Below are positions 10,828 to 19,385 of a stretch of 64,000 nucleotides of DNA, in pieces. Source of the DNA: Paenibacillus sp. DCT19 (lineage in GTDB: Bacteria; Bacillota; Bacilli; Paenibacillales; Paenibacillaceae); NCBI RefSeq assembly GCF_003268635.1, contig NZ_CP029639.1, positions 4,041,501 to 4,105,500 of the forward strand, written 5' to 3'. Below the pieces are notes generated by a model. The model worked only from the letters and a program-made list of their open reading frames with translations, searched no databases and was not told the origin of the DNA. Numbering within the stretch: the stretch's first letter is position 1; every line of letters starts with the position of its first letter. The translations under genes were made by a program, and so were the position numbers.

Positions 10828-10856
10828 ATACTACGTTTCTTAACGGATTGTGTCAA
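10828..10856 (-). promoter_or_regulatory. Possible distal leuC promoter
   Basis: On the minus strand, TTGACA (10856-10851), a 17-bp spacer and TAGTAT (10833-10828). A nearer alternative is TTGGAA (10716-10711), 18 bp and an extended -10 TGATATATT (10695-10687). The sequence alone does not tell which is used. The distal one would give a leader of about 210 nt. Confidence 0.45.
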
Positions 10857-10893
10857 TGTATTTTATGCAAAAAAGGATTAAACGACTTGAGGG

Positions 10894-10902
10894 TGATATA
10901 AT
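10894..10902 (+). promoter_or_regulatory. Extended -10 promoter of the LysR gene
   Basis: TGATATAAT is a TGN-extended, perfect TATAAT -10 element about 27 bp before the start codon. No good -35 is present, as is common for extended -10 promoters. The AAAGGA ribosome site follows at about 10916. Confidence 0.6.
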
Positions 10903-10928
10903 AGTGGCAATGATGAAAGGAATGACCA

Positions 10929-11858
10929 ATGACGATGGAATTCAGACAGCTCCAATATACATTGCAGATTGCGGCAGAACGAAATTTTTCCCGTGCAGCA
11001 GAGAAGCTACATATCGCACAACCTTCATTGAGCCAACAGTTATCCAAATTGGAAAAAGAATTGGGTGTGCTCCTCTTTCAACGGAATACGAGTACAGTTG
11101 AATTAACCCACGCTGGCGTTACCTTTGTTGAACAGGCGCAGAAAATCGTGGATGCGGTTGAGCTGCTCAGACAGGAAATGTCAGACATTTCGCAACTTCG
11201 TAAAGGCAAAGTCGTTGTAGGCAGTATGCCAATTACCGGCTCCCATCTGCTCCCACATGTTCTTCCCGCATTTCAACAAACCTATCCTGAGATTGAAGTA
11301 ACGCTGCTGGAAGACTCTGGTCTTACGCTAGAGAAATTAACGGCAAGCGGCAAAGCCGATCTTAGCCTGTTATCACTCCCGCTGCAAGAACCAAGTTTAT
11401 CCTATGTTGTGATTGGTGAGGAAGGAATCGACTTGGCCGTACCTCCTACGCATCCATTAGCACAGCGAGGTGATCCTGCCAATCCCGTCCCTGTAAGGAT
11501 GGAGGAGCTTCGTGAAGAGTCTTTTGTTGTCCTAAAGAAAGGACAAGGCTTCCGTAAACTAACCTTTGATCTATGTGAACAGGCTGGTTTTGATCCCAAT
11601 GTAGTGTTCGAGAGTAATAACATTGAAACTGTACAATCTCTCGTAGCTACGGGAATGGGCATTACTCTGGTTCCGCGTTTCATCGCACGGGCACCTCGCA
11701 GTGAATTTGTACCGGTGTATGTACCTCTCGCTGAGCCTGTACCGAGCCGTACATTAGTTGTTGCGTATCGTCAGGGACGGGTTTTGTCCAAAGCGGCTGA
11801 AGCCTTCATTCACACCTTCAAGCAGACGGTTGCGAAGCTGTCTGAAGGTGATCACTAG
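10929..11858 (+). CDS. LysR-family transcriptional regulator
   Basis: 309 residues. The N-terminal winged helix-turn-helix (about 3-62, FRQLQYTLQIAAERNFSRAA followed by LHIAQPSLSQQLSKLEKELG) binds DNA. The C-terminal periplasmic-binding-like domain (about 90-300) senses a small molecule. It is transcribed divergently from leuCD across a 320-bp region, the classic arrangement in which a LysR protein controls its neighbour and itself. The inducer cannot be read from the sequence. An intermediate of branched-chain synthesis such as isopropylmalate is a reasonable guess by analogy with LeuO and IlvY-type regulators. It has its own extended -10 promoter and a perfect palindromic terminator. Confidence 0.92.
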   Translation: MTMEFRQLQYTLQIAAERNFSRAAEKLHIAQPSLSQQLSKLEKELGVLLFQRNTSTVELTHAGVTFVEQAQKIVDAVELLRQEMSDISQLRKGKVVVGSMPITGSHLLPHVLPAFQQTYPEIEVTLLEDSGLTLEKLTASGKADLSLLSLPLQEPSLSYVVIGEEGIDLAVPPTHPLAQRGDPANPVPVRMEELREESFVVLKKGQGFRKLTFDLCEQAGFDPNVVFESNNIETVQSLVATGMGITLVPRFIARAPRSEFVPVYVPLAEPVPSRTLVVAYRQGRVLSKAAEAFIHTFKQTVAKLSEGDH

Positions 11859-11908
11859 ACATATACCAATCTAGGTATAGTGCTGTGTAGAGTGTACTCA
11901 AGACAAAT

Positions 11909-11938
11909 AAAAGGGAAGACCCGCGGGTCTTCCCTTTT
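11909..11938 (+). terminator. Terminator of the LysR gene
   Basis: A perfect 30-bp palindrome: AAAAGGGAAGACCCG and its exact reverse complement, ending in TTTT. It can work in both directions. Confidence 0.85.
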
Positions 11939-12084
11939 ACTTCAAACAGCGCTTGCTAATAACGGCAAGGCATTCTTCAACTTATTCGAGCGTGTTGCAC
12001 TGTTCGAGCACAATGTTTCACACATTTATCGTTTCATCTTCTAAGTTAACGTAGAATCAACATAGGTCGTTTCAATCTGGCGGT

Positions 12085-12270
12085 TTATTTACGTAAATTA
12101 CGATCACTCGTCAGCCTGTTCTGCTGATTCACCAGACGTCCTTCATCTGGCGTTCCGTGTTCAGGGGGTGATAGCCCTCCTGCACCATTCTCTAAGAATT
12201 GCCTTAAGTGGTCTACCCTTGTGTTATCCTGTTCCAGTCTCCTGAGCGTATCTTTCACATGGTTGTCCAT
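12085..12270 (-). CDS. Small hypothetical hydrophilic protein (61 residues)
   Basis: 61 residues, highly charged, with no signal peptide or membrane segment. The N-terminal third looks helical (DNHVKDTLRRLEQDNTRVDH) and the rest is Gly/Pro/Asn-rich and probably unstructured (GGLSPPEHGTPDEGRLVNQQ). AAGGAGGA lies about ten bases before the ATG, which supports translation. I recognise no family. It lies alone between the LysR gene and mtnU. Confidence 0.6.
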   Translation of the reverse strand: MDNHVKDTLRRLEQDNTRVDHLRQFLENGAGGLSPPEHGTPDEGRLVNQQNRLTSDRNLRK

Positions 12271-12419
12271 TGATTGATCATCCTCCTTGGTGACGGGATA
12301 GTTATCATTACCCGTCCACTGAGAGGATAAACACTTATTCTCAATATTTTATAGATTTAAAACAATTTCATAACTCTTCAACAATGGATTTATGTAATTG
12401 ATTTATTTAATTTCAGATT

Positions 12420-13237
12420 TTATTTTTCACCAAAATAAAGTCCTGGTCTCCGATCCTCAAATACCGGAATTCGTCCACGAACCTCATCAACCAAGGAAGG
12501 ACGTATCATTCCCGTCACGATCTCCTCACCTTCTCCACCCTCAGCTACAATCTCCCCCAAGGGTCGATAATGAGAGAGTGCCCGAAGAATTCCGTATCTC
12601 CGCCCAGTCCTACACGATTACAGGCGATCACATACATCTGATTCTCAATGGCTCTAGCCATCAGAAGTGTGCGCCAATGATGGAGACGAGGTTTCGGCCA
12701 TTCGGCTGGTACGATCAGAGCTTTAGCCCCATTTAGAGCTAACGTCCGCGCAAGTTCCGGGAAGCGGATATCATAACAGATGGAAGCCCCTGCTGTAAGA
12801 CCATTTTCCAATTCAAAGATCTCCGGCTCTGCCCCAGGCTGCAAATACTTCTCTTCATCCATCAATCGGAATAAATGCAGTTTATCATAACGTGTTACCT
12901 CACGGCCTTCCCGATCATAAGCGTACATCGTATTGTAAATTTGATCATTGCGTTTCTCCGCAATGGAGCCACCAACAATTGAGATTTGATGCTTTTTGGC
13001 AAACGCAGATAACCATGCTCGCGAATGTTCACCTTCTAGGTCAGCCAGCTCATGAATTTGCTCCAAGGCGTAGCCTGTATTCCACATCTCAGGCAATACA
13101 GCCAAGCCCAGATCAGGATATTGTTCCACCGCTCGCTCAAGCAATGCTTGCATATGTTGATGATTAGCCTCAGGATCTCCTAATTGAATGTCAGCTTGTA
13201 TCAAGGCTACTCGCATTTCCCCTTGTTGTTGTGTCAT
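12420..13237 (-). pseudogene. mtnU: Carbon-nitrogen hydrolase (omega-amidase, MtnU type), one-base frameshift near the C-terminus
   Basis: A nitrilase-superfamily enzyme. The Glu-Lys-Cys triad is visible: Glu in LAVLPEMWNTGY, Lys in YDKLHLFRL and Cys in AGASICYDIRFPE. The B. subtilis relative MtnU (YkrU) lies with methionine-salvage genes and hydrolyses the 2-oxo-amide left after transamination. The frame as written stops after HSLIIDPWGRL. Adding one G to the five-G run at 12554-12558 restores DPWGEIVAEGGEGEEIV through RPGLYFGEK and a 272-residue protein of family length. Probably a sequence error. The gene stands alone, 3 kb from mtnE and on the opposite strand. Confidence 0.8.
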
Positions 13238-13306
13238 GACCAGCGCTCCTCCGAAATGTAATATGGGATATCATAGCTTGATCAACCTGACGTCTGCAAG
13301 TGCGTT

Positions 13307-13338
13307 TTAGAGGTTGTCCCAAAAGTCCGCTTTTGACT
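13307..13338. repeat. Truncated dispersed repeat end (copy D)
   Basis: The plus-strand sequence TTTAGAGGTTGTCCCAAAAG then TCCGCTTTTGACTACC matches one end of copy A (AGAAGTTGTTCAAAAAGTTC then GCTTTTGATTACG). It abuts, and slightly overlaps, the stop codon of the AraC-type regulator. Confidence 0.55.
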
Positions 13339-14992
13339 ACCTATCAGAACGACGACCTAACAGTTCAGGCAGCAGGCTCAATAGATTCATGCGGGTAAGT
13401 GCATCACCCAAGTTCCATATCGTCTCTTCAAGCAAATATACGTGACCATTATTCACTGCGTTCAACCCTTGCCAAGCAGCACTTTGCATTAAAGCCTCCG
13501 TCGCCTGTCTCGCAATTGGATCTTCAGGCAACATAAGAAAAACACGGTCTCCAGCATACTGTTGCAACGCTTCAGCAGCAATTTCTTTATAAGCTCTACC
13601 CGCAGCCAGCGCTTCCTGTACTTTTGCAACTGGCTTGAATCCAAGAGGATGATATAACACCGGTGCAAGTCCGATGTTACCCATTACGAATAACCTCGCA
13701 CCCCGATGATAGACAAAGACAGAAGCGGTCTCCCCTGGTTGAATGAATGCCTGCAGCTTTTGCCACATGTTCATCTCATTTTCGGTATACGTCGACCACC
13801 ATTCTTCTGCCTCAGCATATTTTCCAAACCAACTTCCAATCGTGTGAATGCGATCGCTTAGTGTTGCATGAGAGTTATAAGCAAGTGTCGGTGCTATCCG
13901 TGAGAATTGTTCAAATTGCTGTTCATCGCTGCTGTCAAAAATGATCAAGTCTGGCTTCATCTCCACGGTTTCTTCCACGTTAATCGGCTGCACCGCATCA
14001 TATGCCCGTTGATTCAGGATCGGAAGATCCATGATCAGCATATCCCCTGCCGATTCCCCGTAGTACATAATTCGTTCAGGCATAGCTGGAATATTCACAT
14101 CATGAGAAGAGAAGTCTTGAACAAGTGTCTGACGTTGAAGAGATCGGTCATATTGGCGGGGCGCGAAACCTGTTGATTGGCGAAAACGTCTGCTGAAATA
14201 GTATTCATCCTTAAAACCAACCCTGCCTGCAATATCTCTAAGCGGTTCATCGGATTTGCCTAACCATTCTTTGGCCATTTGGATTCGCACATGATTCACA
14301 TAATCAAGTGGCTTACGCCCAGTGATCTGTCTAAACAACGTCGTATATTGAGCAGGACGTAACCCTGCTAGCTTTGCAAGTTTTTGTACAGTAATCTCCT
14401 CGGTATAATGCTCGTCCACATACTTTATCGTACTGTATACTTTTCCTTCTGGACTTAATTCCGTTTCCAACGAAGTATATCTAGTGATCATCATCTGCAT
14501 TAGTTTCTGGAATTGCACATTCAGCCCAGCATATTCACTGTCTGTACGATATTCACGCATAGGAAGCATGGATTCTAGTATCCCGCTCAACTGAGCGTAT
14601 GCATACCCACCCAGTTTATTTCGATGCTCAAATAATGAACGCGTGTATAATTCTGGATCATCCGTCAACACATGAAATACATCATACTCAACCGCCACAT
14701 AATGCAGAGTAGCCTTATCATCATGTTCAATCTGATAGCTCTCTCCTGGAGCCAGCGGATAAATCCTTCCGGATGAAAATGCATACTGTTTGTGACCAAT
14801 GTACAGACGTCCCGTACCTTCCTCACAGATCAAAAATGTGTGTTTCAGGCAATCCTTCTCCAGCATCCTTTGTTCAGGTTGTTCCTTTCGTTGCTCTATA
14901 CTGCCAAACCGGAACATAAATGCCGAAAAGAACAACGTGTCCTCAACCTGCTTCGAAACAGGCATTGGGCTCACCTCATCATCTATATTCAT
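13337..14992 (-). CDS. Btr-like AraC regulator fused to a siderophore-binding domain
   Basis: 551 residues. An N-terminal cupin-like sensor (about 15-120) is followed by an AraC helix-turn-helix pair (about 186-284, with LAKLAGLRPAQYTTLFRQIT and RDIAGRVGFKDEYYFSRRF) and a C-terminal periplasmic-binding type 2 domain (about 300-545, with PAMPERIMYYGE and MKPDLIIFDSSDE). This is the layout of B. subtilis Btr, which binds a ferri-siderophore in the cytoplasm and activates its uptake operon. I start at MNIDDE (14992) because GGTGAAGG lies just upstream. A longer frame from 15076 would run through the Fur box. A Fur box lies 18 bp before this start. The next gene upstream is a binding lipoprotein, the likely target. 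Confidence 0.88.
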   Translation of the reverse strand: MNIDDEVSPMPVSKQVEDTLFFSAFMFRFGSIEQRKEQPEQRMLEKDCLKHTFLICEEGTGRLYIGHKQYAFSSGRIYPLAPGESYQIEHDDKATLHYVAVEYDVFHVLTDDPELYTRSLFEHRNKLGGYAYAQLSGILESMLPMREYRTDSEYAGLNVQFQKLMQMMITRYTSLETELSPEGKVYSTIKYVDEHYTEEITVQKLAKLAGLRPAQYTTLFRQITGRKPLDYVNHVRIQMAKEWLGKSDEPLRDIAGRVGFKDEYYFSRRFRQSTGFAPRQYDRSLQRQTLVQDFSSHDVNIPAMPERIMYYGESAGDMLIMDLPILNQRAYDAVQPINVEETVEMKPDLIIFDSSDEQQFEQFSRIAPTLAYNSHATLSDRIHTIGSWFGKYAEAEEWWSTYTENEMNMWQKLQAFIQPGETASVFVYHRGARLFVMGNIGLAPVLYHPLGFKPVAKVQEALAAGRAYKEIAAEALQQYAGDRVFLMLPEDPIARQATEALMQSAAWQGLNAVNNGHVYLLEETIWNLGDALTRMNLLSLLPELLGRRSDR

Positions 14993-15009
14993 ATTTCCTT
15001 CACCTATAT

Positions 15010-15024
15010 TGAGAATAATTATCA
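15010..15024. promoter_or_regulatory. Fur box of the Btr-like gene
   Basis: TGAGAAT-A-ATTATCA differs at one position from the 7-1-7 Fur consensus and lies 18 bp before the chosen start codon of the AraC-type regulator. It would repress the gene when iron is plentiful. Confidence 0.75.
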
Positions 15025-15093
15025 CTTCATTATACTTTTGGATTATATCGTAGGTGTACACATTAATCCAGAACATCGCACGAATTTGTACAG

Positions 15094-15133
15094 CAAAAAG
15101 AACATATCAACAAAATGTTGAATGTTCTTTTTG
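15094..15133 (-). terminator. Terminator of the siderophore-binding lipoprotein gene
   Basis: A long hairpin with arms CAAAAAGAACAT and ATGTTCTTTTTG and a second inner pairing CAACA/TGTTG. On the minus strand it ends in a T-run. Confidence 0.8.
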
Positions 15134-15210
15134 TGTGTGAGTGTTCACAACGAACAACGATCAGGATATCCTATAAACTAATTTGAAATTAAGTTTGCTG
15201 TCTCTGCATG

Positions 15211-16230
15211 TTATGGCGTGATTTGTTTAGGAAGTTCCTTCAAAAGCCACTCTCGTGATACCGCATCGCTTGAAGCTTTGACAATATCGAATTGATACAC
15301 ATGACCCGCTTTGACCGCAGGCAAGTTCTTCCACACCGAGCTATCAAGCAGTTCTTTGGTTGATTGTTTCGCTTCCTCTGGTACAGGATTCAGAATAAAT
15401 ATTCGATCACCCGCAAAATCAGGCAACTTCTCTGTTGAAATCTCAACGAATCCTAACTCTTCATCCAATACTTTTTGGATCTCAGCTGTTGGTTTCAGAC
15501 CCCCTGGTCCATACAACAATTGAGGCAGTCCTGCACCCGCCATGACGAACAGTCGATTGCCTGGATACATGGTGAACACCGATGCAGTTTCGTCCGCTTT
15601 CAACCCATTATCATGGAGTTGCTGCCACATCGCTTCTGTTGCTTGCTGATGGGCTGTGATCCAAGCTTCGGCTTCTTCCTTTTTGTTCAAAATGTCACCT
15701 AATGTGCGCATTCTATCTTCAATGGTTGCAAACGAATCAAATGTCACGGTTGGTGCTACCTTAGAGATCGCCTCATATTGGTTCTCATCACTGTTGGAGA
15801 ATATAATCAGATCCGGATTAAGAGACAGAGACTTCTCTACACTAATCGGGAATCCCACGTCCTCAGCTTCTGTAACTTGATCATCATACACGGTTCCTTC
15901 TTGACGAAGTATGCCCACGGGCACTACGCCGAGCGCCAGAAGATCTCCCGTAACCTCACCATGGTAAATTACGCGTTGAGGTGTTACTGGAATCTCTACC
16001 TCATGGCCTGTCCAATCTGTAAATAGTCGAGTTTGAGCTTCATCGCTATCCGCTGAAGTCGTTGTTTGCTCACTCTCTGCTGTTGCACCAGACTGTGTCT
16101 CATTGGCTGTGCTAGACTGTTCCGTTGAATTAGCTGTAGAAGTCGATGCCTCGTTACCACAAGCAAGTAGAAGCATGGATAGCCATGTTAGCGTCAATAG
16201 AACTGCCGTATTTCGTATACCTTTTTTCAT
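15211..16230 (-). CDS. Iron-siderophore ABC transporter substrate-binding lipoprotein (FeuA/FecB type)
   Basis: About 339 residues. The lipobox LLLACG gives a lipid-anchored Cys near residue 25, followed by a Ser/Thr/Glu linker and a periplasmic-binding type 2 domain with the typical opening TPQRVIYHGEVTGDLLALG and the NPDLIIFSNSDENQYEAI segment. It should capture a ferri-siderophore outside the membrane. I take the second ATG (16230) for the best spacing to GGGGGAG. The gene resembles the C-terminal domain of the neighbouring regulator in several stretches (PDLIIF, ASVFxxxxGxRLFVMG). A Fur box precedes it. No permease or ATPase gene is adjacent, so these must be elsewhere. Confidence 0.9.
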   Translation of the reverse strand: MKKGIRNTAVLLTLTWLSMLLLACGNEASTSTANSTEQSSTANETQSGATAESEQTTTSADSDEAQTRLFTDWTGHEVEIPVTPQRVIYHGEVTGDLLALGVVPVGILRQEGTVYDDQVTEAEDVGFPISVEKSLSLNPDLIIFSNSDENQYEAISKVAPTVTFDSFATIEDRMRTLGDILNKKEEAEAWITAHQQATEAMWQQLHDNGLKADETASVFTMYPGNRLFVMAGAGLPQLLYGPGGLKPTAEIQKVLDEELGFVEISTEKLPDFAGDRIFILNPVPEEAKQSTKELLDSSVWKNLPAVKAGHVYQFDIVKASSDAVSREWLLKELPKQITP

Positions 16231-16298
16231 TACCATTTCTCCCCCTAGATCTGTTCGTGTACTTTATTTCTCTGTAAAAGAAAAATCGACCTCATTAA

Positions 16299-16313
16299 TG
16301 ATATTGATTATCA
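16299..16313. promoter_or_regulatory. Fur box of the siderophore-binding lipoprotein gene
   Basis: TGATATT-G-ATTATCA, one mismatch to the 7-1-7 consensus, with an overlapping second copy (TGATTAT-C-ATTATCG) that extends it to a double operator. It lies about 70 bp upstream of the lipoprotein gene. Confidence 0.8.
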
Positions 16314-16516
16314 TTATCGAGTTGTATCATAAAACAAATCATCACTTGTGCTCAATGGACAAACGTAATTTTCTACTTTTCGTTTTGTACAAGAACCTGA
16401 AACAACCAGGTGGTTTCAAATCATCCATGCTCTTTTCCCTCTATACAGCTCGGGATTGACGTGATAAATTAATGAATACTTATTTCCATTTTTAAATAAC
16501 CGGAGTGATGATAATA

Positions 16517-17725
16517 ATGACGAACTCACAGCAACATTCAGGTCGCTCAGCCTTTAGGATACCTACATCTGATGTAATGACACAGCTGCCCACACAATTC
16601 TTCGCAAGTCTTGTGCAGAATGTGAATCGCGAAATTAACGCAGGACATGATGTCATTAATCTAGGACAAGGCAATCCCGATACACCAACGCCGCCTCATA
16701 TCGTAAAAACGTTACAGGAATCCGCTGAAAACCCGCTCTATCACAAATACTCGCCATTCAGTGGATATGCCTTCTTGAAGGAAGCAATTGCGAAGCGATA
16801 TAAGGAAGACTATAATGTCGACCTCGATCCAGACACAGAAGTTGCTATTTTATTTGGTGGCAAAACGGGGCTGGTTCAATTACCGCAAGTATTACTTAAC
16901 CCAGGTGACGTATGCTTGGTTCCAGATCCAGGCTATCCTGATTATTGGTCTGGTGTAGCTCTCGCCAAAGCACATATGCACTTTATGCCACTGCTGGAGT
17001 CCAATGCTTTTTTGCCTGATTATGAAGCAATCTCCGCTGAGGACAAAGCGAAAGCTAAGCTAATGTATCTGAACTATCCGAACAATCCGACATCTGCCAC
17101 AGCACCTCTTTCGTTCTATGAAGACACAGTGGAATTTGCTGTTCAGAATCAGATTGTTGTAGCCAGTGACTTTGCCTATGGTGCAATCGGATACGACGGA
17201 CACCGCCCTGTGAGTTTCCTCCAAGCACCAGGCGCCAAGGAAGTCGGAATTGAGTTTTATACCCTATCCAAAACGTACAACATGGCGGGATGGCGTGTAG
17301 GTTTCGCCCTTGGAAATGCGGACATTATCTCGAAAATCAATCTATTGCAGGATCACATTTATGTCAGCCTGTTTGGAGGAATCCAATCTGCCGCAGCAGC
17401 AGCATTGACCTCCTCTCAGCAATGTGTCACAGATCTCGTTGCACGGTATGAATCTCGTCGTAACGCTTTCTATGATGCACTTGAGCATATTGGTTGGCAG
17501 GCAGCCAAGCCGGGAGGTTCATTCTTCAGTTGGCTGCCTGTGCCTGAAGGTTTCACATCCGCTGCTTTTGCCGACTTACTCTTAAGAGAAGCCAAAGTAG
17601 CTGTAGCTCCCGGAATTGGCTTTGGTACGCATGGCGAAGGTTATGTTCGTGCTGGCCTATTGAGTGATGAGACACGGTTACGAGAAGCTGTAGAGCGCAT
17701 TGGCAACCTCAACTTATTTAAGTAA
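16517..17725 (+). CDS. mtnE: Aminotransferase class I/II, probably MtnE (2-oxo-4-methylthiobutanoate to methionine)
   Basis: 402 residues, a PLP fold-type I enzyme. Visible landmarks are NLGQGNPDTPTPPH near the N-terminus, YLNYPNNPTSA, SDFAYGAIGYDG and the PLP-lysine segment TLSKTYNMAGWRVGF. The closest family I know with this shape is B. subtilis MtnE (YkrV), the last step of methionine salvage. The neighbours support this: mtnW, mtnX and mtnB lie 4 kb downstream and an mtnU gene 3 kb upstream. I start at MTNSQQ (16517), nine bases after GGAGTG. It precedes, but is not part of, the T-box transcript. An LL-diaminopimelate or aspartate-type aminotransferase is the alternative. Confidence 0.8.
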   Translation: MTNSQQHSGRSAFRIPTSDVMTQLPTQFFASLVQNVNREINAGHDVINLGQGNPDTPTPPHIVKTLQESAENPLYHKYSPFSGYAFLKEAIAKRYKEDYNVDLDPDTEVAILFGGKTGLVQLPQVLLNPGDVCLVPDPGYPDYWSGVALAKAHMHFMPLLESNAFLPDYEAISAEDKAKAKLMYLNYPNNPTSATAPLSFYEDTVEFAVQNQIVVASDFAYGAIGYDGHRPVSFLQAPGAKEVGIEFYTLSKTYNMAGWRVGFALGNADIISKINLLQDHIYVSLFGGIQSAAAAALTSSQQCVTDLVARYESRRNAFYDALEHIGWQAAKPGGSFFSWLPVPEGFTSAAFADLLLREAKVAVAPGIGFGTHGEGYVRAGLLSDETRLREAVERIGNLNLFK

Positions 17726-17744
17726 TTATCCTACCTTTTATCCA

Positions 17745-17815
17745 TGGTCTTGAGATTGATCCGATTTCGGTCCGAGAAGATGGTACGAAGCTAGAAATGG
17801 GTAGCGGCATAGGCC
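17745..17815. repeat. Degenerate interior of the dispersed repeat (copy F)
   Basis: The stretch TTTCGGTCCGAGAAGATGG followed by AAGCTAGAAATGGGTAGCGG parallels the interior of copy A (TTTTCAGTACCGAGAAGATG then GAAGATAGAAATGGAGTAGC). No end sequences remain. It lies directly upstream of the T-box leader. Confidence 0.5.
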
Positions 17816-17857
17816 GTATATCCCTTTGCATCTGGTGAGTTTCCATGGTATGTTATA

Positions 17858-18155
17858 GAGAAATATTGAACGAAACGTGATGACGGGACCAGTACGAGAG
17901 AAACAAGACATGCACAGAGAGTAAATTCCATTGGCTGCAAGAATTTACCGTGACTTCTCTCCGAAACCTACCCCTGAGCGGCCTGTTTCTATATATGCGT
18001 GTTCAATGAAGAATTGTTGAACAAACATGATATGAACAGGACAGTGCCTTCTGTTACAGGGCATTAAGCCGGATGATACACTCATCAATAAAGGTGGTAC
18101 CGCGGAAGTAACAAACTTTCGTCCTTTTTATTACAAAAGGACGGGAGTTTTTTTG
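17858..18155 (+). promoter_or_regulatory. T-box riboswitch, proline specifier, upstream of proB
   Basis: The canonical T-box AAGGTGGTACCGCG is at 18091-18104. It is followed by a terminator with arms CGTCCTTTT and AAAAGGACG and a T-run (18120-18154). Stem I lies at about 17915-17975, with the apical arms GTAAATTC/GAATTTAC and an AGAGAGTA S-turn. On its 3' side GAAA is followed by CCT at 17967-17969 and then A, the arrangement expected of a specifier triplet. CCU is a proline codon, which fits the proBAC genes that follow. Uncharged tRNA-Pro should stabilise the antiterminator and switch on proBAC and, through overlapping frames, mtnWXB. A weak promoter (TTGCAT-17-TATGTT at 17826-17854) lies just upstream. 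Confidence 0.93.
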
Positions 18156-18220
18156 TACCTGTATAGATTTTCCTATAAGAGGTAGTTCAGAAATTCGATT
18201 AAGTTTAAGGAAGTGAAAGC

Positions 18221-19323
18221 ATGTCCTCACGTATAGTTGTTAAAATTGGTAGTAGCTCGCTAACTACGGAAGAAGGCGGACTCGACCGCGATTCTATTGC
18301 TTTTTTTGCTGGAGAAATTGCTGCTTTGATGCAAAATGGTCATGAGGTGCTTCTCGTCACATCAGGTGCTGTTGCGGCCGGATTCCGAGAGATCGGATAC
18401 GTACACCGTCCTAAATTGCTCCATGAGAAACAAGCAGCGGCAGCGGTTGGGCAGGCATTGCTGATGCAAGCATATCAACAGGCTTTTGCGGCGCACCGCG
18501 TTACTACGGCACAAATTCTGCTGACTCGAACCGATTTTCATAGCAGAAAACGGATGGGCAACGCCGGTATGACCGTTGAAGAATTGCTGAAACAAGGTGT
18601 TATTCCCATCTTTAATGAGAATGACACGGTATCTGTCGATGAGCTCAAATTTGGAGATAATGATCTATTATCTGCTCTGGTCGCAAATCTGGTGAAGGCA
18701 CAGCACTTGGTTATTCTTACGGATACTAACGGCCTCTACACCGCAGATCCACGCAAAGATCCTTCTGCTACACGTTATGATCGGATTACTGAGATTACAG
18801 CCGAGATTTATGCCTATGCCGGAGGTTCCGGATCATCTGTGGGTACCGGGGTATGCGCTCTAAGGTCGATGCAGCCAAAGTAGCAACACGCGGAGGCGTG
18901 CCTGTCTTTGTTGGTCGTGTGAATGAACCTGGCGATATGCTCCAAGCTGTGGAAGGCACAGGTAAAGGAACCTATTTCGAAACCAAGCTTGCTGCTCTAT
19001 CCCGTAAGAAACAATGGCTCGGCTTCATGTCTACTCCGCTTGGAACTGTCGTGGTAGACGCGGGTGCAGAGGAAGCTCTTGTGCATGGCGGACATAGTCT
19101 TCTGCCTGTCGGTGTTCAGCGGGTGCTTGGCACCTTTCATGCCGGTGATGTCGTCGAAGTCCTTGGGCTCGATGATACGCTGCTTGGTCGTGGGATTGTA
19201 AATTACGATGATGACCAACTGCGACTTATTGCAGGACTACCTGGTGGTGAGGTTGTCAAAACATTAAATAGCATTCATCGACTTGAGGTTATCCATCGGG
19301 ATGAATGGATTACTTTGAAGTAA
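18221..19323 (+). pseudogene. proB: Glutamate 5-kinase, one-base frameshift
   Basis: First enzyme of proline synthesis (glutamate to glutamyl-5-phosphate). The kinase part starts MSSRIVVKIGSSSLTTEEGG and carries FNENDTVSVDELKFGDND. The frame shifts at the four-G run 18848-18851. One more G gives VGTGGMRSKVDAAKVATRGG, the conserved family block, and a 367-residue protein with a C-terminal PUA domain (about 275-360). As written, the product would stop at about residue 220 and lose the PUA domain. The surrounding operon is intact, so an assembly error is likely. It is the first gene after the proline T-box. Confidence 0.88.
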
Positions 19324-19385
19324 GACTGGGCAACAGTCTTAGGATGGTTTTTTTAGACTAATAAAAGAAATGGGAGGAATACACA

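Noticed and set aside
15125..15155. Rex operator-like TTGTG...TCACAA
   Set aside because: The half-sites are 20 bp overall with wrong spacing (18 bp expected) and overlap a terminator.
16231..16516. SAM riboswitch ahead of mtnE
   Set aside because: Searched by eye for an S-box core and four-helix pattern. Only a Fur box and AT-rich sequence are present.
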